A stretch of DNA of 64,000 nucleotides from Aphrocallistes beatrix (taxonomy: Eukaryota; Porifera; Hexactinellida; Sceptrulophora; Aphrocallistidae), in the NCBI GenBank assembly GCA_963281255.1, contig OY725497.1:1674001-1738000 (forward strand), read 5' to 3'. This document shows, piece after piece, positions 22,188 through 32,880 of this stretch. The first letter of the stretch is position 1. Every line of letters starts with the position of its first letter. Both the position numbers and the translations under genes were made by a program. Below the pieces are notes generated by a model. That model saw nothing but the letters and a program-made list of their open reading frames with translations. It was not told where the DNA came from and did no database searches.

Positions 22188-23347
22188 CCGATTCATTTAA
22201 TTTTTTCAGTGCAGATTTGAATCGCAGAGTTATCTGCAAAACTGCATTAATAATTGAAATTATTCAAACGATAAAAATTTTTTAAAAAAGTTGGGGAATT
22301 TACAAGGAAAAAAATCGGAAACAATATTCCTACAATCTTTTACAAACTTTTCAAATTTATTCATAAATCGATAATCTAACTAATGAACAGACAGATTTTT
22401 GAAATTTTGAAAATTGTCAAAAATTCATACCAAAACACCCGAGGTATTTTATTTTTAGTAATTTTTACACTTTTTTTTCAATAATTCGCTTTTTATTCCT
22501 AATATCAAAATTCTGTCTGTTCATTATGTGCTACTCTTCGAGATCTATCAGAAACCGTAGAGTTTTCGACCCTAGGTTGAATTTTCAAAAAGTTATCAAC
22601 TTTATAATTGCTGAAAAAAAGTCCCAGAAAATAGGATTTAGAAAATATTTATATATGTACCTCAATTCCCATTAGTTTTAACTGCTTTGGATTATTAAAT
22701 AACATGCAAATATCCTTATTCGACAACTTATAGTAGTACATAACTTCAAAATATGGTATATCAAAATTTTTCACCATCAAAAGTGGGAAAAACTGGTCAT
22801 TGCTGACTGGTCACCCAAAAATAACCGCATTCGATAGTGTCCGCCGGAATCCCTGATCAACAACTTCTTTGAACCATGTCAGATCATCATTTTAATGCTA
22901 AATTCGTGCTCAGCACTAAATTTCCAGCAATTTGATATATATATTGCCCATATTTGGTTAATTTTTTGGATGTCCGTGCATAGCAACGGCCAGGAATTTT
23001 TTCACATTCCTGGCCGTTGCTAGGACCCCGCAGCCAAAGAATTTCTCCAAATATGTCCAATATATATATCAAATTGCTGGAAATTTAGTGCTGAGCACGA
23101 ATTTAGCATTAAAATATGATTTAACATGGTTTAAAGAAGTTATGGATACGAGACATTCCGTTTCAAAATTGTGTCCTTTTTTGGGCGACACCAGGTTGTA
23201 CAAGTGGCTCTAAGTGGCTAAATATTAGCATTGAAATTCTAAAAATCAAAATTAATGTTTAGAACCCCTTTAGTGATCCTAAAATGGTTAAAAAGGACTT
23301 TTAGCAAATTTTTGATAAAAAACAAATGCCCATAGGACAGGCCAACC
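22188..23347 (+). mobile_element. TT1 MITE, left end deleted
   Basis: It begins inside TT1 (CAACCGATTCATTTAATTTT) and continues through the core hairpin at 22981-23025 (TAGCAACGGCCAGGAA and its inverse) to the terminus CCATAGGACAGGCCAACC with TTAA at 23348-23351. Confidence 0.88.
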
Positions 23348-24371
23348 TTAAGTACTACTAAAAGTTGTTGATTTAGGATGTTTGGATGTTATTTAATACT
23401 AGGATCCCGTAAAAACTAATGGAAATCAAGCTTTTCCGAAGAAAATTGCTTTGTAGCCTGTTTAAGGTTGGCCTTTCCTATAATAGCTAACTTTTGACTT
23501 TTTCAACCGATTCATTTAATTTTTTCAGTGCAGATTTGAATCGCAGAGTTATCTGCAAAACTGCAACAATAATTGAAATAATTAAAGAGATAAAAAAAAA
23601 TTTTGTTATTTTACAAGTAAGAAATCGGAAACAATATGCTTACAATCCATTAGAAACTTTTCAAATTCATTCATAAATCGATGATCTAAATAATGAACAT
23701 ACAGATTTTTGAAATTTTGAAAATTGTTAAAAATTCACACCAAAACACCCGAGGAATTTTATTTTTAGTAATTTTGACACTATTTTTTTCTTAATTCTCT
23801 TTTTATTTGTATTATCAAATTTCTGTCTATTCAATATGTTCTACTCTTCGAGATCTATCAGAAACCGTTAAGTTTTCGTCCCTATGTTGAATTTAGATAA
23901 AGTTATCACCTTTATAATTGCTGAAAAAAAAGTCTCAGAAAATAGGATTTAGAAAATATTTATATATGTCACTCAATTTCCATAAGTTTTAACTGTTTTA
24001 GAATATTAAATAACATGCAAATATCCTTATTCGACAACTTATAGCACTACTTAACTTCAAAATATGGTATATCTAATTTTCTCCATCAAAAGTGGGAAAA
24101 AATGGTCATTGCTGACTGGCCACCCAAAAATAACCACATTCGATAGTGTCCACCGGAATTCGAGATCAATAACTTCTTCGAACCATGTCAGATCATCATT
24201 TTAATACTGAATTCGTGCTCAGCACTAAATTTACACCAATTTGATATATATATTGACCATATTTGGAGAAGTTTTTGGATGTCCGTGCATAGCAACTGCC
24301 AGAAATTTGTTCACATTCCTGGCCGTTGTTAGGAACCCGCAGCCAAATAATTTCTCCAAATATGTCCAATA

Positions 24372-24920
24372 TCCTTACTATTAAAACTCGATTAATGTTT
24401 GTGTATATATATATATATATATATATATGTAACGAATTGATTGAAGAAACTGCCGGGTGCAGAAAGCTGATTTTTGGCATGTGGGAGTCTTTTGGCTATG
24501 GCTCCAGTAAGTTCTGAGCTCAGAGCAAAATGTCGACTCATCATGGAATTATGACGTCATTGTCACCTTTTTAAAAGTTAAGCAACACAGTTATTCGGGC
24601 ATAACTCAGCCATTATAGGAGATAGAAGGCTGAAATTTTAATAGAATATGTATACTAACATGCCTCACATATGATACAACTATCGTCAAAAAATGATGAG
24701 TCATCACTTTGTTATGACGTCATCATTATGCATCAAAAATTTTTAAATTGACAAATTTGGTGATTTTTTGAGTGATATCGATTATCACAGTAGGACAGAC
24801 ATATTTAGAGATGCTATCTCCCCTGTAATTAACCAATGTGATCTCAGGCGACCGAAGGGAGCCTCCGGCGGATACAAAGTGTCCGCCAGCCGCGCAGCGC
24901 AAGCAAGCGAAGCGCGCTTG
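24372..24920 (+). mobile_element. Heli1 Helitron-like element, complete
   Basis: The 5' end is TCCTTACTATTAAAACTCGA, followed by a TA microsatellite, the bZIP-site core and the GC-rich 3' end stopping at AAGCGCGCTTG. Host TT1 sequence reads through as GTCCAATA | TATATATCAAATTGC, identical to uninterrupted TT1 (23055). Nothing is duplicated and the insertion lies between A and T. It has no Rep or helicase, so it is non-autonomous. Confidence 0.88.
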
Positions 24921-25564
24921 TATATATCAAATTGCTGGAAATTTATTGCTGAGCACGAATTTAGGATTAAAATGATGATCTGACATGGTTCAAAGAAGTT
25001 ATGGATATGAGACAAAATGTGTCCTTTTTTAGGCGACACCAGGTGGTACAAGTGGCTCTAAGCGGCGAAATATTAGCATTGAAATTCTAAAAATCAAAAT
25101 TATTGTTTAGAACCCCTTTAGTTATCCTAAAATGGTTAAGGTTGGTGTTTCCTTCCAGAACTAACTTTAAAAGTTTTCATTATTTTCTCCTGAAATTTTT
25201 TGTGGAAACTTCTCGATGAGTTATCTGCAAAAATACACTTTTCGGGAGCCCAAGAAGTAAGAGAGAAATTATTTTTTCCCCAAATGACCTAATTTATAGA
25301 GGACATTCAAGGAAACTTCAATGCCGTATGCCTCTTTTACTCAATTATTCTTGCACAAAATGGTTGAATAAAGAAAATAATAGGAATAGAATTTTCAATT
25401 TTAACCCAAATAATTTTTTCTTTCAAATATCGTTTATACAAAATTTAGAAGCAAATTTTAGTAAGGAAAATATTTTAACTCTTTTCTAAAGAAGAATATC
25501 AAAAATCTGTCTCTATCATTTTGTTCTACGTGACGAGGTCTTTCTAAAACCGTTGAGTTTTTTT

Positions 25565-27464
25565 GGCCTTTTCTATAATTGCTAACTTTTGACATTTTCA
25601 ACCGATTCATTTAATTTTTTCAGTGCAGATTTGAATCGCAGAGATATCTGCAAAACTGCATTAAGGTTGGTGTTTCCTTCCAGAACTAACTTTTAAAGTT
25701 TTCATTATTTTCTTCTGAAATTTTTTGTGGAAACTATTCTCGTTGAGTTATCTGCAAAAATACACTTTTCGGGAGCCCAAGAAGTAAGAGAAAAATTTTT
25801 TTTTCCCAAATGACCTAATTTATAGAGGACATTCAAGGAAACTTCAATGCCTTATGCCTCTTTTACTCAATTATTCTTACACAAAATGGTTGAATAAAGA
25901 AAATAATAGGAATAGAATTTTCAATTTTAAACTAAATAATTTTTTCCTTCAAATTTCGTTTATACAAAATTTAGAGGCAGATTTTCGAAAGGAAAAATAT
26001 TGGAATGTTAAAAAATTCCTGGCCGTTGCTAGGCACGGTCAAACAAAAATGTTTCCAAATATGGTCATTATATATATCAAATTGCTGGAAATCCAGTGCT
26101 GAGCATGAATTCAGCATTAAAAAGATGATCTGGCACTGTTTAAAGAAGTTAGAGCTGTGGGACATTTCGCATCTAAAATGTGTCGTTTTTAGAGCGACAC
26201 CAGGTGATACAAGTGGCTCAAAGTGGCGAAATATTGGGGCTGGAGTTATAAAAATCGGGATTATTGTTTAGAACCCCTATAAGGATCTAAAAATGATAAA
26301 AAAGCAATTCGGGCACATTTTTAATAAAAAACAAGTTTCGCATGGGAAACACCAACCTTAATAATTGAAATAATGCAACAGATAAAAAAAAATTTAAATA
26401 AATTTGGTCATTTTACAAGGAAAAAATCGTACACAATATGCTCACAATCCTTTAGAAACTTTTCAAATTCATTCATAAATCGATGATCTAACTAATGAAC
26501 AGACAGATTTTTGAAATTTTGAATATTGTTAAAAATTCACACCAAAACACCCCAGGAAGTTTATTTTTAGTAATTTTGACACTATTTTTTTCATAATTCT
26601 CTTTTTATTCCTGATATCAAAATTCTGTCTGTTCATTATGTTCTACTCTTCGAGATCTATCAGAAATTCGAGATCTATCAGAAAGTTTTCGCCCCTAGGT
26701 TGAATTTACAAAAAGTTATCAACTTTATAATTGCTTAAAAAAAAGTCCCAGAAAATAGATTTAGAAAATATTTATATATGTACCTCAATTGCCATTAGTA
26801 TTAACTGCTTTGGAATATTAAATAACATGCAAATATCCTTATTCGACAACATATAGCAGTACCTAACTTCAAAATATGGTATATCAAAATTTTCTCCATC
26901 AAAAGTGGGAAAAACGGGTCATTGCTGACTGGCCACCCAAAAATGACCACATTCGATAGTGTCCGCTGGAATCCGAGATCAATAACTTCTTTCAACCATG
27001 TCAGATCATTATTTTAATACTAAATTCGTGCTCAGAACTATATTTCCAGCAATTTGATATATATATTTACCATATTTGGAGAAATTTTTGGATGTCCGTG
27101 TATACCAACGGCCAGGAATTTTTTCACATTCCTGGCCGTTGCTAGGAACCCGCAGCCAAAGAATGTCTCCAAATATGTCCAATATAGTATATATCAAATT
27201 GCTGGAAATCTAGTGCTGAGCACGAATTTAGTATTAAAATGATGATCTAACATGGTTCAAAGAAGTTATGGATATGAGATTTTCCGTTTCAAAAATATGT
27301 CCTTTTTTGGGCGACACCAGGTGGTAGAAGTGGTGAAATATTAGCTTTGATATTCTAGAAATCGAAATTAATGTTAAGAACCCCTTTAGGGATCTAAAAA
27401 TGAATAAAAAGGTCTTTTGGCAAATTTTAGATAAAAAACAAAATGCCCATAGGAAAGGCCAACC
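25565..27464 (+). mobile_element. TT1 MITE, fourth shell
   Basis: It starts GGCCTTTTCTATAATTGC with the first bases of the family end (TTAAGGTT) missing, and ends ATAGGAAAGGCCAACC before TTAA (27465-27468). It sits in TT2 near the GTTGAG...CTCTACGAC site. It is itself split by the TT2 copy at 25665. Confidence 0.87.
25665..26357 (+). mobile_element. TT2 MITE, innermost, 693 bp, complete ends
   Basis: Ends GGTTGGTGTTTCC and GGAAACACCAACC are flanked by TTAA (25661-25664, 26358-26361). The host TT1 site CTGCATTAATAATTGAAAT is intact at 22242-22260. Internally deleted relative to the 1216-bp copy at 61331. The frame at 26005-26271 recurs in other TT2 copies only because the copies are alike. 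Confidence 0.94.
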
Positions 27465-27640
27465 TTAACTCTACGACCTTTGTAACTAGAGATCCCTCCT
27501 TTGTAAATAGATTTTTTAAGTGCTAAAAACAGACTACAAAGCAATTTTCTTCGGAAAGGATTGATTTCCATTTGTTTACTGTATTCTGATAATAATTAAC
27601 ATCAAAACATCCTAAATCAACAACTTATAGCAGTACTTAA

Positions 27641-29491
27641 CTTCAAAATATGACACATCAAATATTTTCACATCATGACACCTTCAAAAGTGTGAAAAAG
27701 TTGACAGTTATCACTGGGGGCCCAAAAATGACCATGTCCGATAGTTTCCTCCGAAATCCCATACCTATAACTTTATTTGACTAGGCCAGGTCGTTATTTT
27801 AAAACTGAATTCGTACTCAGCACTAAATTTCCAGCAATTTGATATATATATTGACCATATTTGGAAATATTTTCGGTTTCCTTTTCCTAGCAACGGTCAG
27901 GAATGTTAAAAATTCCTGGCCGTTGCTAGGTACGGTCAAACAAAAATGTTTCCAAATATGGTCAATATATATATCAAATTGCTGGAAATCTAGTGCTGAG
28001 CATGAATTCAGCATTAAAAAGATGATCTGGCACTGTTTAAAGAAGTTAGAGCTGTGGGACATTTCGCATTTAAAATGTGTCGTTTTTAGAGCGACACCAG
28101 GTGATACAAGTGGCTCAAAGTGGCGAAATATTGAGGCTGGAGTTATAAAAATCGGGATTATTGTTTAGAACCCCTATAAGGATCTAAAAATGATAAAAAA
28201 GCAATTTGTGCACATTTTTAATAAAAAACAAGTTTCGCATGGGAAACACCAACCTTAACTTCAAAATATGACATATCAAATATTTTCACATCATGACACC
28301 TTCAAAAGTGTGAAAAAGTTGACAGTTATCACTGGGGACCGAAAAATGACCATGTCCGATAGTTTCCGCCGAAATCCCGTACCTATAACTTTATTTGACT
28401 ATGCCAGGTCGTTATTTTAATACTGAATTCGTACTCAGCACTAAATTTCCAACAATTTGGTATATATATTGACCATATTTGGAAATATTTTTGGTTGCCT
28501 TTTCCTAGCAACGGTGAGGAATGCTAAAAAATTCCTGGCCGTTGCTAGGCACGGTCAAACAAAAATGTTTCCAAATATGGTCAATATATATATCAAATTG
28601 CTTGAAATCTAGTGCTGAGCATGAATTCAGCATTAAAAAGATGATCTGGCACTGTTTAAAGAAGTTAGAGCTGTGGGACATTTCGCATTTAAAATGTGTC
28701 GTTTTTAGAGCGACACCAGGTGATACAAGTGGCTCAAAGTGGCGAAATATTGAGGCTGGAGTTATAAAAATCGGGATTATTGTTTAGAACCCCTATAAGG
28801 ATCTAAAAATGATAAAAAAGCAATTTGTGCACATTTTTAATAAAAAACAAGTTTCGCATGGGAAACACCAACCTTAACTTCAAAATATGACATATCAAAT
28901 ATTTTCACATCATGACACCTTCAAAAGTGTGAAAAAGTTGACAGTTATCACTGGGGACCGAAAAATGACCATGTCCGATAGTTTCCGCCGAAATCCCATA
29001 CCTATAACTTTATTTGACTATGCCAGGTCGTTATTTTAATACTGAATTCGTACTCAGCACTAAATTTCCAGCAATTTGGTATATATATTGACCATATTTG
29101 GAAATATTTTTGGTTGCCTTTTCCTAGCAACGGTGAGGAATGCTAAAAAATTCCTGGCCGTTGCTAGGCACGGTCAAACAAAAATGTTTCCAAATATGGT
29201 CAATATATATATCAAATTGCTTGAAATCTAGTGCTGAGCATGAATTCAGCATTAAAAAGATGATCTGGCACTGTTTAAAGAAGTTAGAGCTGTGGGACAT
29301 TTCGCATTCAAAATGTGTCGTTTTTAGAGCGACACCAGGTGATACAAGTGGCTCAAAGTGGCGAAATTTGGGGCTGGAGTTATAAAAATCGGGATTATTC
29401 TTTAGAACCCCTATAAAGATCTAAAAATGTTATAAAAGCAATTTGGGCACATTTTTAATAAAAAACAAGTTTCGCATAGGAAACACCAACC
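27641..29491 (+). repeat. Tandem array, three 614-619-bp TT2 right halves
   Basis: Units start at 27641, 28259 and 28878, each with CTTCAAAATATGACA(C/T)ATC, and end in the TT2 terminus ...CCAACC plus TTAA. Units 2 and 3 are nearly identical. Each boundary is a TTAA: the first is the TTAA inside TT2, the others are terminal TTAAs. Long frames inside (109, 88 and 81 codons) are repeats of one noncoding region. Confidence 0.95.
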
Positions 29492-29703
29492 TTAAAAAGG
29501 ACTTTTGGCAAATTTTTGATAAAAAACAAAATGCCCATAGGAAAGGCCAACCTTAAAGCACTTAAAAAAACAATTTTACAAAGGAGGAATCTTTAGTTAC
29601 AAAATTCGTAGAGTAAAATACTCTACGGTTTTGGAAAGGTCTCGTCACGTAGAACAAAATGATAGAGACAGATTTTCGATATTTTACTTTAGAAAAACGT
29701 TAA

Positions 29704-30522
29704 GGTTGGCCTTTTCTATGGGCAATTTGTTTTTTATCAAAATTTGCCAAAAGTCCTTATATTTCATTTTTAGATCCCTAAAGGGGTTCGGAATAGGGTT
29801 TTTAATCCCGGTCTAAAATTCCAATCCCGGGATTTCGGGATTGACAAATTCTGAATCCCGGGATCCCGGGATTAGTAATTTTCAAGAATTGGTATGCTAG
29901 TATTTGTATATATAACGTGCATATAACGAGACTATTTTTGAATTACGGAAATTGTTTACTACATGAATTCACTGAGCTAATTTCCCACATAGGGAACGCT
30001 TGAAATATTTCCAAATGGGTGCACCTACAAAATTTTGCAAACGATTTTCTCAGCCATTATATAGATATTGTAAATTTGAAGTGTAAGAGTCACATACAAA
30101 CACTTTTATAATACATCAGAAAGGTCCTTGCAAGTTCAATTTGATCATATTATTAGTATCACAACTTTGTATAGTATATTAATCAAAGTGTTATATATAT
30201 TGAATCACTATTTCATCCAATTATGGGAAACCTTGTATTTACAAACCAATAGACATTACAACAAATGTGTGATATACGTATAAACTGCATTAATCATCAG
30301 TCCCGGGATTGAAAAATGAATCCCGGGCTAAAACAAGCCGGGATCCCGAGATCGGGAATCCCGGGATTAAAAACCCTAGTTCGGAACATTAACCTCGATT
30401 TTTAGAATTTCAATGCGAATATTTCGCCACTTGCACCACCTGATGTCGCCCATAAAAGGACACATATTTGAAGCGAAATGTCTCATATCCATAACTTCTT
30501 TGAACCATGTCAGATCATCATT
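29704..30522 (-). mobile_element. TT1 MITE, reverse, partial
   Basis: It begins after TTAA (29700-29703) with GGTTGGCCTTTTCTATGGGC, the reversed right end of TT1. It is interrupted by a hAT MITE (29794-30378) and ends where a TT2 copy enters at the ATCATTTTA site at 30522. Confidence 0.82.
29794..30378. mobile_element. hAT MITE, complete, 585 bp
   Basis: Inverted ends TAGGGTTTTTAATCCCGG, with a perfect 8-bp duplication GTTCGGAA at 29786-29793 and 30379-30386. Internal ATCCCGGGATT motifs repeat near both ends. Noncoding. Confidence 0.94.
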
Positions 30523-30526
30523 TTAG

Positions 30527-30872
30527 GGTTGGTGTTTCTTTCCAGAACTAACTCAAAAAGTTTTCATTATTTCCTCCTCAAAATTTTTGTGGAAGCTGTT
30601 CTCGATGAGTTCTCTGCAAAAATACACTTTTCGAGAGCTCAAGAAGCAAGATAAACTATTTTTTCCCCCTAAATCACCTATTTTATAGAGGACATTCAAG
30701 GAAACTTCAATGGCTTATGCCTCTTTTACTCAATTATTCTTGCACGAAACAGTTGAACAAAGAAAATAATAGGAATAGAATTTTCAATTTTAACCCAATT
30801 AATTTTTTCTTTCCAATTTCGTTGCTACAAAATTTAGAAGCAGATTTTCGTAAGGAAAAATATTTTAAGTTG
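30527..30872 (+). mobile_element. TT2 MITE, left part
   Basis: It begins GGTTGGTGTTTCTTTCC after a mutated TTAA (TTAG) and follows the left third of TT2 to about 30872 (AAGGAAAAATATTTTAAG), then stops. Confidence 0.8.
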
Positions 30873-31824
30873 TTTTAGTAGGTGGGTTCATGATTGGGTT
30901 CATTGTATATACACCAAGGGAACAAAAGTATTTAAAACTTCATTGTTTCACATTCAAATAATACTAAAATGGGTCTATTCATGGCCTACTTAACTCAGGC
31001 CTCACAGTAGAATGTGAAATTTGGACCAGGGATGCGATCGAAGCCGAACAATGAAATACCAACTTTTCAATATTTCGTGGTAATTTAAGTATATAATGAT
31101 TTGAGTGATAGGCTTGAGCGTTCACATTTGATCTAACCCTCATTAATTTCTATTTTAAATGTCTCCATCATCTATACTATATTGAGTATTGAAGTGATAT
31201 CATATATATCTATCATATATTTCATTTAAATAATTGAAATAAACAAGACAATACTACTACAATCACAATCAATAATGTATTAAAACAGTTTTACAATACA
31301 TAAACTTTATTTCGATCATTTTAGCGCTGTTGTTGTCTCCGATTAACAAATTGAGGGTTGAGTTACTGGCATGTGAGAAAGGTTGGCCGGCTTACAGCTG
31401 AACTAAATAAAGAAAAATAAAGTTAAACACATACTACTATATTAAAATATAAGGATATTAAGAGTTAAATTTTTTCAATTTACGTTTTTCAATTCCTCTG
31501 CATACTACCATGGAATTATAATTTTTTACTTTATTAGCTATCATACTTACTTTTTCCTGAAACAAATAACAACCTACGTAGAATCGAAAAACAAGGAATA
31601 TTGCAGGAAGGACATGTATTTTCCCAGACATCACAATCATTGCTATCTACTATTGAGTTTAAAGCAAGCTCTACTAGAATTTTCCTCGCTGGCCCTTCAT
31701 GGTAACAGACGAACAATGCAAGACATTTTTTCTGAGGCTAGAGACCATGATAGCAATTACAGTTTTCGTAGGATTATCTGGACATATATTGTATCCAATA
31801 ATTTTGCCTCCCTTGTATGATATA

Positions 31825-32009
31825 CAGTAGAACTCGGTTAGTACCCCTCCAGGAAGCGGAAAAAAAGCTCGTACTATCCGTAAGTACGTACTAACCGAGT
31901 TGATATTACATAGGAATCTATATAATAAATGAATTCTGGTTCAGAGAAATGAGTGCGTACTAAACCGAAGTACGTTGTATCCCGAGTACGTACTAACCGA
32001 GTTCTACTG
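31825..32009. mobile_element. pogo-like MITE, 185 bp, in the transposase gene
   Basis: TA flanks at 31823-31824 and 32010-32011; inverted ends CAGTAGAACTCGGTTAGTAC. It lies about 20 bp past the putative first catalytic Asp codon of the P-type transposase. Noncoding. Confidence 0.94.
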
Positions 32010-32398
32010 TACCGGGTTTACGTGAATTTCATCTATTTGAAGGATGACATGTTTTTGTTCATTCGAAAAAGAACACGTTGCTTGCCTCAGGAATGGAAAG
32101 AATTCATTTTCGAGCCCAAATGAAGAGTACAATTTTTCTAAAGTATTGAAGTGAGGAAGTGATAGGCAAGGCATGTGCTGGAAATACTTATAACAAGCTG
32201 GCGAGATCAGATGTGTTTTAAGAGATAATATTTGTGTGAGTATGTTGTATCTACGTCTATTTTTGGGAACAAGGTTGTTTTCTAATTGACATTGAATGAA
32301 TTGGAGTCGACAAATTTCTGGATGCTCAGATGTTTCCACATCCGAACTAGTATGCATAATATTAATGGCTTGTTGGATATGAACATTCGCTGATGATA

Positions 32399-32880
32399 CA
32401 CTACCCTACCAAAAGTATTCGTACACCTCAATATTTCCCATTAAAATAGTACTAAATGCGTCTATTACTGAACTGTCATGCAGTTAAACTAGACGAGATA
32501 CAGTATATTTGATTTCAGATTCGTATTCTGCGCCTTTGAATTACCTATTTTAGAGTTTTCAAATCAATTAAGTTTTAACTATACCGAAATTTATCATCCT
32601 GTGCTACCCTGTGTCACCTATCACCATCTGCTACAGTGGTTGAGACTCTAGAAAAGTGGTACATGGTGGCACAGGTCGGGAATTTTAACCTTGGCAATTA
32701 GCAATTGATTTGAAACTTCGAAAATACTTGTAGGTAATTCAAATGCGTAGAATACGAATCTGAAATCAAATATACTATATCTCTTATATTTTAACTGCAT
32801 GATCATTCTTTAATATAGCCATTTTAGTACTATATTAATGGGAAATATTGAGGTGTACGAATACTTTTGGTAGGGCAGTG
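32399..32880. mobile_element. Tc/mariner-type MITE in the transposase gene, 482 bp
   Basis: TA flanks 32397-32398 and 32881-32882. Ends CACTACCCTACCAAAAGTAT and its inverse; long self-complementary arms. Without it, and with one TA, the transposase reading frame on the minus strand continues (ASHI then SSANVH), so the insertion is later than the gene. Confidence 0.94.

Larger units (their letters stand above)
25140..29491 (+). mobile_element. TT2 MITE, third shell, with amplified right half
   Basis: The left end GGTTGGTGTTTCCTTCC follows TTAA (25136-25139). The right terminus GGAAACACCAAC is at 29491, before TTAA (29492-29495). It is interrupted at about 25564 by TT1 (to 27464). Its right half is present three times in tandem from 27641. 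Confidence 0.87.
23466..29552 (+). mobile_element. TT1 MITE, second shell of the nest
   Basis: The left end GGTTGGCCTTTCCTATAATA follows TTAA (23462-23465). The right end ATAGGAAAGGCCAACC precedes TTAA (29553-29556). The copy itself is about 1.1-1.2 kb. It is inflated by Heli1 (24372-24920) and a TT2 copy (25140-29491) inserted at an AATGG-TTAA site that is intact in other TT1 copies. Confidence 0.88.
23352..29699 (-). mobile_element. TT2 fragment, outermost shell of the nest, reverse
   Basis: 23352-23461 is reverse TT2 (TTGTTGATTTAGGATGTTTG ... TTGCTTTGTAGCCTG). Its continuation resumes at 29557-29699 (AGCACTTAAAAAAACAATTT ... GATAGAGACAGATTTTCGAT), both matching the middle of the full TT2 at 61331. 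The TT1 copy 23466-29552 with TTAA flanks separates them. Confidence 0.8.

Noticed and set aside
27839..29385. A tandem gene family of about 90-110 codons
   Set aside because: The frames lie in identical noncoding TT2 halves, cross a palindrome, and are broken in other TT2 copies.
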